A DNA stretch of 64,000 nt. Origin: an uncultured Ignavibacteria bacterium (lineage in GTDB: Bacteria; Bacteroidota; Ignavibacteria; SZUA-365). Under the pieces are notes generated by a model that did no database searches, was not told where the DNA came from, and worked only from the letters and a program-made list of their open reading frames with translations. The stretch covers positions 248,001 to 312,000 of the forward strand of contig CAJXVM010000001.1 in NCBI GenBank assembly GCA_913061095.1, written 5' to 3'. The position numbers and the translations under genes are program-made. Positions 55,406-64,000 of the stretch are shown here, piece after piece (position 1 is the stretch's first letter; every line of letters begins with the position of its first letter).

Positions 55406-56458
55406 TCAGAATCCGAGCTTCAGCGTCACAACGTGCTGTCCGTCAAACACATCGCGGGTGCGATACGCGTAATCGAGATATAGCTTCGCGCCGCCCATCC
55501 ACTGCTGAAGACCGACGCCGAATGCCGGACCATACATGTACCCGGCTTCTCCGTCGATGGCTTCCTTGTCACCATCAACGATGGGGACCGATCCACGCAG
55601 GGAAAGGATCTTGTTGAAGGTATATTCCGCAGCCAGACGGTACTGGTCGGCCAGGAAGTTGTTGTTCTCAAACGATGTCATCACGGAGATGTCATGCATT
55701 TCCGCAAAACTCCGCTTGTATGCGAGACCGATTTCCAGCGATGTGGGAAGCTGGAATCCGGCGGCCTCGATCGCGAGGTACTGACGGGTACGATCAGCGC
55801 CGATTTCATCGACAAGGCGAAGAAGACCGGGGCCGTCGTAGGTCATGTTGCCACCGAGATGACGAAGGGTGACGCCCATCTCGAGTCCGTCAAATCCGGC
55901 GAGGCCGGAATACTGGACACCGATGTCGAAGGCGAACCCGCTTGCGGATGCGCGCTCCATTTCTTCGGAGATGAGATTGATGGTGACACCGGAGCGGATG
56001 CGGTCGGTGAGTGCACGGGAATACGTGAGGCCGAGCGTGAGGAAGGTCGGACTGAATACCGCGTCCGAGCCATCGGGATTGCGCTCATCGGTAATGAGAA
56101 TATCGCCGAAGGAAAATGACTTCACCGAAAAGGCGAAATGCCCGAATCCGGAGAAATCCGTACCAACAACGAAATAACTGATGCCGTCCTCGTTGTCGAG
56201 CCCGTTCATCTGTGAGAACATGACCTCGACACCATGAGGAGATCCGGAAAGTCCGGCGGGATTGTAGTAGATGGCCTCGACGCCGGTGAGTCCGGCCGTA
56301 TATGCGCTGCCGAGAGCAATCCCCTTCGCGCCCACGGGAATGAGCAGCTGATCGGCAGCCGCCGTCCCTTCCTTGTTTCCTACCTGGGCAACAGCTTCGG
56401 ATGCGATCAGGGAAAGCACCAAGAGCGCCGCCGCGAGATATCTGAGACTGATGCGCAT
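55406..56458 (-). CDS. PorV/PorQ-family outer-membrane protein of cassette 2
   Basis: 350 aa from ATG 56458, with GGAG 9 nt upstream; the longer frame to 56524 touches the previous gene's stop. Signal peptide (YLAAALLVLSLIASEAVAQ), then the family signature GTAAADQLLIPVGAKGIALG, SAYTAGLTGVEAIYYNPAGL. A barrel of alternating strands follows, ending FDGQHVVTLKLGF. It parallels the protein at 31004-32023, which has the same length class, signature and barrel end, and it sits at the same third position of the same gene order. PorV-like proteins deliver or hold T9SS cargo at the outer membrane; whether this one serves the 1095-aa neighbour specifically is inference. Confidence 0.88.
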   Translation of the reverse strand: MRISLRYLAAALLVLSLIASEAVAQVGNKEGTAAADQLLIPVGAKGIALGSAYTAGLTGVEAIYYNPAGLSGSPHGVEVMFSQMNGLDNEDGISYFVVGTDFSGFGHFAFSVKSFSFGDILITDERNPDGSDAVFSPTFLTLGLTYSRALTDRIRSGVTINLISEEMERASASGFAFDIGVQYSGLAGFDGLEMGVTLRHLGGNMTYDGPGLLRLVDEIGADRTRQYLAIEAAGFQLPTSLEIGLAYKRSFAEMHDISVMTSFENNNFLADQYRLAAEYTFNKILSLRGSVPIVDGDKEAIDGEAGYMYGPAFGVGLQQWMGGAKLYLDYAYRTRDVFDGQHVVTLKLGF

Positions 56459-56523
56459 GAGTGTTACTCCTTTATTGCTTTCGTTCACAATCATTTTCGA
56501 ATTCAAGACCTTGGTTCCGCGCA

Positions 56524-59500
56524 TCAGATACGATCGAGGAACTGGGTTTCCGTAATCACGGCGAGTTTCAGGATCTTTTCGACGCCCAGATCAGGCATTT
56601 CGATATGGACGTAGTAGAGACCGCTGGCCACGGGCAGACGATTGTCGTTCTGCAGATTCCATGTCGCGTACTGTGTGCCGTCGTCCGGCTTTTCGAACGA
56701 TGCGACCAGCACGCCGGAGACCGTGTAGATCTTGAATTTCGCGCGCGGCGGCAGATGATTGAAGGTCACAAAGCGCTGATACTTGTTGGTTTCGCGCAGA
56801 TTGGACCCGTAATAAGGATTCGGGAACACATTGATATTGTTGATGTCTTCAACAGCGACTGCTTCCTTGTAGACCGGAGGCATCGTCGTGAACACATATT
56901 TGTCTTCCGACGAGAACGGCACGTTCGGCGTGATGCGATACAGCGAACCGTCACGCCATGCCTTCTCGACGCCCTGGTACTGCGACTTTAGCAGGTACCA
57001 TCCCCAGTACAGGATGGGCATTTCACTGCCGCGATCCTGGAGGGAGAAGTCCGGATCAGCGTAGGTCGGATTCGGTGTCTCGGAATACGGCTCGTCGATG
57101 ATGAAGAGCATCTCACGATCATTGACATCCCAGGTGGGATTGAACATCTCGTTGTTACCGGGACGATTGTTCGCTTCCACCCACGCGTAGGAAAGCTGGC
57201 GGTGATTTTCCGGATTTGGATCACTTACATCCCACACCTGAATCGGTGAGTCGAAATAGCCAATGTATCCGTAGTTGGGACGGGTACCGCGAAGGAACAT
57301 GTATCCCTTCGACGGCTCATCCTCGTTGAAACGGATTTCAACGACTTTCTTGACCTCGTATCCCTTCAGGCTCGAACCGAACTGTCCGGGACGCGCACCG
57401 ACGGTGCTCGACGTATATCCCATCTGCCAGCTGTAGCCGCCTTCACCCTTCGTGCTTTCGTACGCCTCGAAGACTTCCGGACCGCCTTCCCACTGGATAC
57501 GCAGGATTTCGTCATGATTCTCTTTCGGCTCGCCGATGTCGAAGCCGTCGCTGTTGAACTGCTGATAATACCCGGTACCGCTGACACCGATCTTGAAACC
57601 ATCGAGAACAAAGAATTCCCGATCGAGACCTTCCATTGACATGCTGCCGTCGACCAACAGCTCACCGCTATCGATGTTACGCAGCGACCAGGAAGAATAA
57701 TTATCGACCGTGAGGGTCTCGTCGATGAATCCGTCGAGATCGTGGTCATAGGTGGTTTCCACCTGACCGAGGGAATTGAAGCTCACTTCGTAGCTGTCAC
57801 CGGTGAGTTCGAGAGGATCAACAACAACCACCTCGACAAAACCGGCACTGACACCATTGGAGTGGCTGACCGGGACCTCATCGTCCGGATCCTCGCCGAA
57901 GCGCCAGCCGGGATCGGTGGTCTGCGGACGCAGTTCGAGTACCACTGGGGTGGACTCCAGCTGACGCTGCGTCGCTTCCGGACTGTCGTTGTATGCATAG
58001 GATGTCACGGCAAAGTAGTACGGCTGATTGTTGACAAGTGGCCGATCTGTCAGGATGTCCGTCGTTACGTCGTACATGCGCTGCACACCGCCGTCATTGC
58101 CGAACTGTGCGGGCATATCGAGAATGATACCCGACTGCTCGTCGATGATCTCGTCAAAGATCACCGCGACGCCGTCCGTAATGTCATACGTAGCCAGACG
58201 GATACCATCATCGAGCGTTGAACTTCGCGTCGGGAACTGGTACACGTTATAGCCCTGGAATTTGTATCCCTGGCTGTCATGGCCTTCGATTTTCTCAATC
58301 TGCTCGGGATCACCCCACTGCAGGATGATGCGACGGTCAAGCAGTGAAACGTTGACATTCGGCGAAGGCGGTGCCTTCGGAAGATCGAAGTTCCTGTCAA
58401 ACGCCGACTGCGCGGTGCGGTCGTAGTACTTGAGCACTTTCAGACTGCTGAGACGGTCGGAACCCTGCGCGACAAGTGTCGCGACAACGACTTCCTGCGT
58501 ATCGCCCGCTGCCAGCGTGAACGGCCCTGCCGTCATCAGGAAGCGGCGATCACCCGGACTGTTGACGATACCGTCAATCCAGCCCTCGCCGGTGAGGGGA
58601 TCACCCGCGAGACAGACAGTCACTTCGTCGCCCGTCGTCGGATCTACGTAGCGGCGCCCGTTCCAGAGTCGACCGAGCAGGTAGTTGTACATGTGAATCG
58701 AACCCTGTGCAACCTTCAGCGCCGGGTCCGAATAAATCGAGCTTCCGTTGATGTAGAAGGCGAAGGTCGATACCGGCAGATTCCGGTATCCCTGGCGATA
58801 GCCGAAATTATAGACGGCGGAGTCACCGGGACTCTCGATGATCGGTCCCTGGAAGAAGTCATATCCCGCCGCAGGCGGAATGCCGTACACTTCATCCTTC
58901 GCGAGTCCGTTGTACACAAAGCCGAGACTGAGAGTCGTATCGATACCGACATAGTCATCGAACGCGTCACCCAGATCGGGATCCGACCACTTCGCAAAAT
59001 AGGCCTGCTGCAGGTCGCGGATGCTCTTGTTGATCACGGTGTACTTGGTGAACACCATGTTCGAGAGCGGTCCGGTCTGGCTGTAGGCCCACACAAGTGT
59101 ATGCACTTCAAGACCGATCGGCTGGGAACCGTAGAGGTCGCGCACGCGGCGGGGATCGAGATCGTTCGAAACGAACCAGATCGTCTCGTCGCCCGGCAGC
59201 AGCGGTGTATCAGAGATGCACTCATCGTAGCCGACGGTGAGGAATTCATTGAAGTCGGGCTCGTAGACACCATTGCCGTTGTTGTCGTTCCAGGGAGCAC
59301 CCATATCGACGGGCCACTCTTCATAGTCGGTGCGCATCTGGTTCTGGAACTCGAGGTCATCGAGTTCGTTGTACGTATTCTGGTCCATCTTGCGGATCTT
59401 GTAAATACGGTTGCGCGGATCGCTGGGATCGGCAGCCGTTTCGGAGTCGATCATCGGACCGGCCTGCAGACCGGGGTTATAGGTCGCACCACCGACGTAC

Positions 59501-59796
59501 ACTTCGCCGTCGATGAGACCGCCCCAGATGATACCGTCGGTGAAGACGGCATATCTCGCGCTGCCCTGCGGCCATTCGAAGCCGGAGCCGCTGGTATTGG
59601 GATTGTGCGCCATGCGGCCGTTGTTCGACATCCACATGAGGCAGTTGTTGACAGAGATGAAATCCCAGACGTCGTTGTCGGCCGTCTTGGCAAGGGATTG
59701 TTCATCCTTTTCCGTGCCCTCCGGAGACTCCGCAAACGCGGGAACAACCAGCGCCAGCAGGAGCAGAGGGATGAGCAAGTGCATGAGTCGTTTCAT
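56524..59796 (-). CDS. Large secreted protein of cassette 2 (paralogue by architecture of the 1255-aa protein)
   Basis: 1090 aa from ATG 59796, with GGAGAA ~8 nt upstream; the TTG at 59811 lies on that ribosome site itself. Signal peptide (MKRLMHLLIPLLLLALVVPA-FAE). The N-terminal half is a long beta-rich region with acidic patches (WNDNNGNGVYEPDFNEF; DPDLGDAFDDYVGIDT). An FN3-like stretch (PPSPNVNVSLLDRRIILQWG ... GYNVYQFPTRS) and one Ca-type motif (YDHDLDGFIDETL) follow. The end is the PNPY sorting variant (NVFPNPYYGSNLRETNKYQR ... SGLYYVHIEMPDLGVEKILK). It stands between a TonB receptor and a PorV-like barrel, exactly as the 1255-aa protein does. Function unknown; a surface partner of the receptor is the simplest reading. 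Confidence 0.82.
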   Translation of the reverse strand: MKRLMHLLIPLLLLALVVPAFAESPEGTEKDEQSLAKTADNDVWDFISVNNCLMWMSNNGRMAHNPNTSGSGFEWPQGSARYAVFTDGIIWGGLIDGEVYVGGATYNPGLQAGPMIDSETAADPSDPRNRIYKIRKMDQNTYNELDDLEFQNQMRTDYEEWPVDMGAPWNDNNGNGVYEPDFNEFLTVGYDECISDTPLLPGDETIWFVSNDLDPRRVRDLYGSQPIGLEVHTLVWAYSQTGPLSNMVFTKYTVINKSIRDLQQAYFAKWSDPDLGDAFDDYVGIDTTLSLGFVYNGLAKDEVYGIPPAAGYDFFQGPIIESPGDSAVYNFGYRQGYRNLPVSTFAFYINGSSIYSDPALKVAQGSIHMYNYLLGRLWNGRRYVDPTTGDEVTVCLAGDPLTGEGWIDGIVNSPGDRRFLMTAGPFTLAAGDTQEVVVATLVAQGSDRLSSLKVLKYYDRTAQSAFDRNFDLPKAPPSPNVNVSLLDRRIILQWGDPEQIEKIEGHDSQGYKFQGYNVYQFPTRSSTLDDGIRLATYDITDGVAVIFDEIIDEQSGIILDMPAQFGNDGGVQRMYDVTTDILTDRPLVNNQPYYFAVTSYAYNDSPEATQRQLESTPVVLELRPQTTDPGWRFGEDPDDEVPVSHSNGVSAGFVEVVVVDPLELTGDSYEVSFNSLGQVETTYDHDLDGFIDETLTVDNYSSWSLRNIDSGELLVDGSMSMEGLDREFFVLDGFKIGVSGTGYYQQFNSDGFDIGEPKENHDEILRIQWEGGPEVFEAYESTKGEGGYSWQMGYTSSTVGARPGQFGSSLKGYEVKKVVEIRFNEDEPSKGYMFLRGTRPNYGYIGYFDSPIQVWDVSDPNPENHRQLSYAWVEANNRPGNNEMFNPTWDVNDREMLFIIDEPYSETPNPTYADPDFSLQDRGSEMPILYWGWYLLKSQYQGVEKAWRDGSLYRITPNVPFSSEDKYVFTTMPPVYKEAVAVEDINNINVFPNPYYGSNLRETNKYQRFVTFNHLPPRAKFKIYTVSGVLVASFEKPDDGTQYATWNLQNDNRLPVASGLYYVHIEMPDLGVEKILKLAVITETQFLDRI

Positions 59797-59847
59797 GTAT
59801 GATTTCTCCAACGTTCGTTTCCTGTTGAATTCTGCCTGTGGCTTTGA

Positions 59848-62817
59848 TTAGAAGTTCACGCGAACACCGAACCAGACGCGACGGGGCGCGGAGTAGAGTC
59901 CGGCATTCATCAGGACCTGCTGATAATAGAAATCCTCGTACAGCTCGCGGAAGATCTGACCGTAAGACTCGTAGGTAGCCAGACGGGTCTGTCCTTCGTC
60001 CGTGGAGAGGAAATTGTTGCTTTCCGCACTTCCTGATGTCTCGTATTCACCCAGCACGTTCTTGATGTTCAGAATGTTGCTGACACGAATGTAGAAGTTC
60101 CAATCGAGCGGACCGATGGTGACGGTCTTGTCGAAACGCGCATCGAGGTTGAACACCCACGGTGTGCGCGATTCGTTCAGCGGCTCGATGGGCGTACGGC
60201 GGTCGCCGAAGCTGAATTCGTTGACGCGCGTGTAGGGACTGCCGGAATGGAACGTGAACAGGAAGTTGGCACCGAAACGTTCGAGAATGTTTGTGCCGAA
60301 GAGCATCGGACCATCTTCGCGACCAAACCGATAATCGATGTTGATCGATCCGCGATGCGTCTGGTCAAAAGCCAGCGTCATTGGGTACTTCGGAAGGAAG
60401 GGCGTCTCGGTCGGTGACAGCCACAGTGCGCGGAAATGACTCGACGGGGACGATCCCGTGCCGCGGGCGCTGCTGTACGTGTAGTTCGCCGACATCATGA
60501 TGCGTTCGGTGCGGCGCAGCGTGATCTGCAGCGAAGCACCGGTCGTCGTGGCGAAGTCGCCGTTCACCCACGCATAGTATGAGGGATGCTCTGCACCAAA
60601 CTCCGAGGGAATCAACTGCTGCTGAATCTGGTCACGGATATCCTTGTAGAATGCCCCGATATCGAAGGCGAGATTATCGGTCACCTGCTGGCGGAAACCG
60701 AAGTCGTACTGAATCGTGCGTTCCGGCTTCAGACCGAATCCGACGGGATTCGAGACGGCATATCCACCCTTGATCTGCGATGCAATCGTGGCACTGCCCA
60801 GATACACGTCACGCAGACGCGACTGCTGCACGAAGGTGCCGTACTGTGCGTAAAACACCGTGCGGTCGGTCACAGGGAAGGAGAAACCGATACGCGGACT
60901 GACGGTCGTGGACGGCTCGACATCCTTCAGGTTGTCGGAGCTCTGGTCAATCAGTCCTTCAGGGGTAAACTTGATGTTATTGGGATTTACGAATTCCTTT
61001 GAATTCGTGTTGATGTAATCGTAGCGGAAACCGAGGTTGATGACGAGGTCTTCCAGCTCGATTTTGTCCAGGGCGTAAAACGCCGCGAACACCGGCTCCT
61101 TGGGTCCGTCAGGACCGCTGTCGACCGGACGTCCGTAATAATCATATCCGAAATTGTTCGTTCCCATCGAACCGGCGATCTCGAGCTCGGTCGCGTCAGG
61201 GCTGTTGCGCAGGAAGCGGGCAAGACTGAATGCGCTCACGCCGTAGGAGCGGATCGAATACTGCGAGAACTCACCACCGGTCTTGATCTCATGCGTGCGT
61301 CCGATCTGATGCACGAAGTTGATCTTTCCCTGGATGGAGTTGTACCCGCTCTTGACGTACGAGCGCCTGAGGGGATAGCCTGCGGGAACAAAGCTCGCGC
61401 CCATCACCGTGATCGGCTGCTCGGTGATTCCGTCCGCGTCGAGATGATAGCCGAACTGGGCGTTGGCGATGGAGTCGCCGTATCCGAAAATATTGTGACG
61501 CAGATCCGGATCCATTGAAACGCCGAAGTTCCCGGCGTATCCCAGATAGATTTCATAGAAGGTCGAGGGGCTGAGCAGGTGCGTGAATTTCCCGTTGAGA
61601 CTGTAGTTCTCACTCTCGGTAAAGGTCGCGCGCTGCTCTGCAAGCTGCGTGGTCAGTCCCGCGCCGCCGTTGCTTTCCCCGGTACCATAGGAACCGTCAA
61701 TACGAATATTGATAGGATTCAGATCGAAGGTCAGGTTTCCGTTGACCAGCCAGTTCTGGCTTGCGGCATTGAGGAAATATCCACCCGGGAATCGATAGTC
61801 GACCTTCTGCGCGGCCGAACCGAGACGGGGATCGAAAATACCGATCTTCTCCTGTTCCTCTTCCGGAAGCAACGCATGTGCCTCGGTCTGGCGAAGCAGC
61901 GGATCGTACTTGGTGGTCAGATCATAATCTTCACGCCAGCCGGAAGTCGGCGTGCGCGAAAATGCATTCTGCCCGGCAACGAAAAATTTCACCGGCCCGT
62001 AGAGCGGACCGCCGGCGGTAATGATGTATGTGCTGGAACCGCTCTTGTACGTTCCAAGCGTGCGCTCGCCGTAGTCGGCCCACGGATAGTTGTCCGTAAA
62101 GGCTTCGAATTCCACGCGAAGCTTCCGGCCGCCGGTGCGGGTCGTCGTGCTGATCAGTCCCGCATTCGCACCACCGAATTCGGCAGAGTAACCGCCTGCT
62201 TGAAGACTCTGCTCAGCGATGGCGTTGTTGATCACCGAAATCGAACGGCCGCCGAACATCGGGTCGTTGACCATCATGCCATTGATGACATACCCGGTCG
62301 CATCGGCGCGGCTGCCGCGCACGTGAAGACCGGCACCCGATGACACGACACCGGCCTGGATCGCGGTGATGCTTTCAACGCCGCGCACAGGCAGGTTTTC
62401 GATATCTTCCTGCGTGACGGTCGACTTGCTGTTGGTGACATTCTTGTCCACCAGCGGCTTCTCCGCCACGATGATGACCTCTTCCATCTTGTAGGAATCG
62501 GAGGGCAGCTTGATGTCTTTTGTAGTCGTTTCGTTCGACCGGACGAGAACGTTTTCCACTGTGATGGCCTGGTAGCCGATATAGCTGACCTTGATGCTGA
62601 CCTTGCCGATGGGCACGTTCAGAACTACGTAACCGCCGTTGGCATCGGTCGCCGCGCCGCGGGTGGTCCCTCCTGAGTTGACAATCACGTTCGCTCCGAT
62701 CAGCGGTTCTCCCGTTTCGAGATCCGTGACCTTACCGGATACCTTTCCTGTCTGGGCCATCAGGCCAGCCGGGAAAAGCCCGAGCAAAAGCAGAACGAGC
62801 AGTAGCTTTTTGTGCAT
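59848..62817 (-). CDS. TonB-dependent receptor of cassette 2
   Basis: 989 aa from ATG 62817, 5 nt after GGAGG. Signal peptide (MHKKLLLVLLLLGLFPAGLM-AQ). CarboxypepD_reg domain (GKVSGKVTDLETGEPLIGAN ... NVPIGKVSIKVSYIGYQAIT). Plug (VIIVAEKPLVDKNVTNSKST, NLPVRGVESITAIQAGVVSS, LHVRGSRADATGYVINGMMV, QAGGYSAEFGGANAGLISTT). A barrel of ~700 residues ends APRRVWFGVRVNF. Same build as the receptor at 24403 but clearly diverged. It is the first gene of a three-gene minus-strand run with gaps of 51 and 65 bp. The ligand is unknown; no SusD homologue accompanies it, the partner being the 1090-aa protein. No LacI-type operator was found upstream of this copy. Confidence 0.93.
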   Translation of the reverse strand: MHKKLLLVLLLLGLFPAGLMAQTGKVSGKVTDLETGEPLIGANVIVNSGGTTRGAATDANGGYVVLNVPIGKVSIKVSYIGYQAITVENVLVRSNETTTKDIKLPSDSYKMEEVIIVAEKPLVDKNVTNSKSTVTQEDIENLPVRGVESITAIQAGVVSSGAGLHVRGSRADATGYVINGMMVNDPMFGGRSISVINNAIAEQSLQAGGYSAEFGGANAGLISTTTRTGGRKLRVEFEAFTDNYPWADYGERTLGTYKSGSSTYIITAGGPLYGPVKFFVAGQNAFSRTPTSGWREDYDLTTKYDPLLRQTEAHALLPEEEQEKIGIFDPRLGSAAQKVDYRFPGGYFLNAASQNWLVNGNLTFDLNPINIRIDGSYGTGESNGGAGLTTQLAEQRATFTESENYSLNGKFTHLLSPSTFYEIYLGYAGNFGVSMDPDLRHNIFGYGDSIANAQFGYHLDADGITEQPITVMGASFVPAGYPLRRSYVKSGYNSIQGKINFVHQIGRTHEIKTGGEFSQYSIRSYGVSAFSLARFLRNSPDATELEIAGSMGTNNFGYDYYGRPVDSGPDGPKEPVFAAFYALDKIELEDLVINLGFRYDYINTNSKEFVNPNNIKFTPEGLIDQSSDNLKDVEPSTTVSPRIGFSFPVTDRTVFYAQYGTFVQQSRLRDVYLGSATIASQIKGGYAVSNPVGFGLKPERTIQYDFGFRQQVTDNLAFDIGAFYKDIRDQIQQQLIPSEFGAEHPSYYAWVNGDFATTTGASLQITLRRTERIMMSANYTYSSARGTGSSPSSHFRALWLSPTETPFLPKYPMTLAFDQTHRGSINIDYRFGREDGPMLFGTNILERFGANFLFTFHSGSPYTRVNEFSFGDRRTPIEPLNESRTPWVFNLDARFDKTVTIGPLDWNFYIRVSNILNIKNVLGEYETSGSAESNNFLSTDEGQTRLATYESYGQIFRELYEDFYYQQVLMNAGLYSAPRRVWFGVRVNF

Positions 62818-63405
62818 ACGAGCCTCCATTGGGTTAAAAGCTAATACCTATCGTAAAAAACTGGCTGTAATTCTATGCGAGCGAAGGGATGTGTCCATCC
62901 CGTGCGTATCGTGGTCAATCAGTCCGATGGACATGCTGCGGACAGAACTCGGGCTGTTCGTCCTGCCGCTTTCTAGACACAGTTTCCCGCAAAGCGTTAC
63001 GCGGGGAACGGTGGTGAGATGCTGTCTGCAGGAATGGGAAGGCAGGAATTGCCTCAACGCATGAACCGCGAGATGGGGGACTGGTACAAATTGCGTCGCC
63101 AATGCTTCCGTCAAACCTTCTGATGGTGGTAACAATCGTCTCCAGTGTTCTGCTGGGGTGGGACACCGCGCCGGGCGGTACCTGGGCTCTGTGACTTCGG
63201 GTACAAACCCGGCAAGCCATGTCATCGCAATATCAGATTTTACAATCTGTTTTCCAAGCGCGGCATCGCTTTCAAATAACGAAACCTCGTGCCGTGCCGC
63301 ATACGGGAAGGTTCGCAGGGTAGTCGAAAGTTAAGATCAAGGTAATAAAGAATTTGGATTCATCATAGCATGTCCGACAGTTGGAACGCTTCCGGAGGAA
63401 TTCGT
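62818..63405. other. Long intergenic region with hairpins and no convincing gene
   Basis: About 590 bp between the cassette 2 receptor and cstA. Open frames exist on both strands (for example a 125-codon minus frame, 63225-62848) but use rare codons (TTA, AGA, CTA) unlike the neighbours, start without ribosome sites and match no family I know. A CGGGT-ACAA-ACCCG hairpin and a terminator-like hairpin lie at about 63199-63253. Promoters for both divergent genes must be here. Confidence 0.5.
63234..63253 (+). terminator. Weak terminator-like hairpin in the intergenic region
   Basis: CAGATT-TTAC-AATCTG followed by TTTT. The AT-rich stem of 6 bp is marginal. It has no gene upstream on the plus strand, which is why a small RNA is considered. 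Confidence 0.3.
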
Positions 63406-63420
63406 ATGTTTCCCGCATGA
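63406..63420 (+). CDS. Possible four-codon leader ORF coupled to cstA
   Basis: ATG TTT CCC GCA TGA (MFPA). It sits 7 nt after a strong GGAGG at 63394-63398. Its stop overlaps the cstA start as ATGA. Either a coupling leader or a fortuitous ATG in the cstA leader. Confidence 0.35.
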   Translation: MFPA

Positions 63421-64000
63421 ATGCGCTGCTGATCATGCTGATCTCCTTCGTGGGATACATCCTGATGTACCGTTTCTACGGGCGGTTCATCGGGCGCAGG
63501 ATTTTCCTGATCAGCAACCGCAACCGCGTCCCTTCCGTTGAATTCGAGGACGGCATCGATTACGTGCCGACCCGGAAAGAAATCATCTTCGGACATCATT
63601 TCACGTCGATCGCCGGCACGGGACCCATCGTCGGTCCGGCAATCGCGATCATCTGGGGCTGGCTCCCCGCCCTTCTGTGGGTGTTCGTGGGAAGCATCGT
63701 CATGGGCGCCGTGCACGATTTCGGCGCGCTCGTCATCTCGATGCGCAACCAGGGAAAATCCATCTCCGACTACACCTCGCGGTACATCAACCCGCGCACC
63801 CGTTTCTTTTTCTTTCTCATCGTCTTCCTCGAGCTGTGGATCGTCATGTCCATTTTCGGACTGGTCATCGCGGTCATCTTCAGCATCTTCCCCAGCTCGG
63901 TGCTGCCGGTCTGGCTGCAGATCCCCATCGCGATGGGACTCGGCGTGATGATTTACCGGCGCGGCGGCAGTCTGACGGGCTGGTCGTTCACGGCTGTCGC
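63417..64000 (+). CDS. cstA: CstA-family carbon starvation/pyruvate-peptide transporter (truncated by window end)
   Basis: 194 codons from ATG 63417 run off the right edge without a stop. TM helix 1 starts at once (MNALLIMLISFVGYILMYRF). The CstA signature follows: DYVPTRKEIIFGHHFTSIAG, TGPIVGPAIAIIWGWLPALL, WVFVGSIVMGAVHDFGALVI, SMRNQGKSISDYTSRYINPR. More helices are present at the cut. Members import pyruvate or peptides when carbon is short. The only Shine-Dalgarno (GGAGG) is 18 nt upstream and better placed for the four-codon leader, so initiation may be by coupling. A TTG at 63381 in the same frame is a weaker alternative start. Confidence 0.92.
   Translation, partial: MNALLIMLISFVGYILMYRFYGRFIGRRIFLISNRNRVPSVEFEDGIDYVPTRKEIIFGHHFTSIAGTGPIVGPAIAIIWGWLPALLWVFVGSIVMGAVHDFGALVISMRNQGKSISDYTSRYINPRTRFFFFLIVFLELWIVMSIFGLVIAVIFSIFPSSVLPVWLQIPIAMGLGVMIYRRGGSLTGWSFTAV

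Noticed and set aside
62848..63225. A 125-codon minus-strand frame in the intergenic gap
   Set aside because: Codon use (TTA, AGA, CTA, TGT) differs from neighbouring genes, there is no ribosome site, and I recognise no family. It may be a gene remnant but cannot be supported.
63381..63393. LacI-operator-like TTGGAACGCTTCC before cstA
   Set aside because: It has one base fewer between the half-sites than the consensus operator (GGAA-CGC-TTCC rather than GGAA-ACGC-TTCC), which would misplace the half-sites on the helix.

Overview
The window looks like a moderately GC-rich chromosome segment of a free-living bacterium of the Bacteroidota/Ignavibacteriota (FCB) superphylum. The main evidence is type IX secretion (T9SS) hardware and cargo: C-terminal sorting domains with 'PNPFN'-type signatures, PorV/PorQ-like barrels and a PorE-like OmpA lipoprotein. 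CarboxypepD_reg/TonB receptors and weak or absent Shine-Dalgarno sequences at many genes fit the same group. I see no rRNA, CRISPR array, insertion sequence, integrase or phage module.

Layout, left to right. 1-2348 (-): a surface protein with YadA-like head repeats and a peptidase S74 chaperone domain, cut by the window edge. 2756-4942 (+): catalase-peroxidase KatG, sharing a bidirectional terminator with a convergent TonB-type receptor (5091-7583, -); a long-chain acyl-CoA ligase follows (7704-9374, -). 9590-21944 (-): a secreted-protein region with a 12-repeat SprB-like giant, two GT-C glycosyltransferase-like membrane proteins, an ASH/cohesin-like T9SS cargo, a VWA-FGE fusion and a small lipoprotein. 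22129-23109 (+): a dihydroorotate dehydrogenase-like flavoenzyme.

23256-35970 (+) is the most system-like part. A LacI-family regulator with a consensus palindromic operator on its own promoter heads a tightly spaced run: TonB receptor, 1255-aa Ca-binding/FN3 secreted protein, PorV-like barrel. A 1251-aa protein made of two nearly identical 566-aa CBM-like halves follows. The same three-gene order (TonB receptor, about 1.1-kDa-residue secreted protein, PorV-like barrel) recurs on the minus strand at 62817-55406. I read these as two paralogous surface-uptake or surface-assembly cassettes; the first is probably inducible and perhaps glucan-related (inference).

36026-47963 (-) holds more T9SS cargo: an RCC1 propeller and three VWA proteins, a PorE-like OmpA/PD40 lipoprotein and an outer-membrane barrel. 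It is interrupted by tRNA-Met and a TrmH-type methyltransferase (+). 48204-52436 (-) is metabolic: CoA-transferase, alanine dehydrogenase-like protein with altered catalytic residues, FolD and YmdB-type phosphoesterase. An ECF-type sigma factor and tRNA-Pro (+) and a SurA-like foldase (-) lie before the second cassette. The window ends in a truncated cstA (+) that may be translationally coupled to a four-codon leader.

Four VWA proteins (19049, 37497, 41194, 43248) share the same flanking modules and a C-x7-9-C motif after the VWA domain; they look like a lineage-specific family of secreted adhesin-like proteins.
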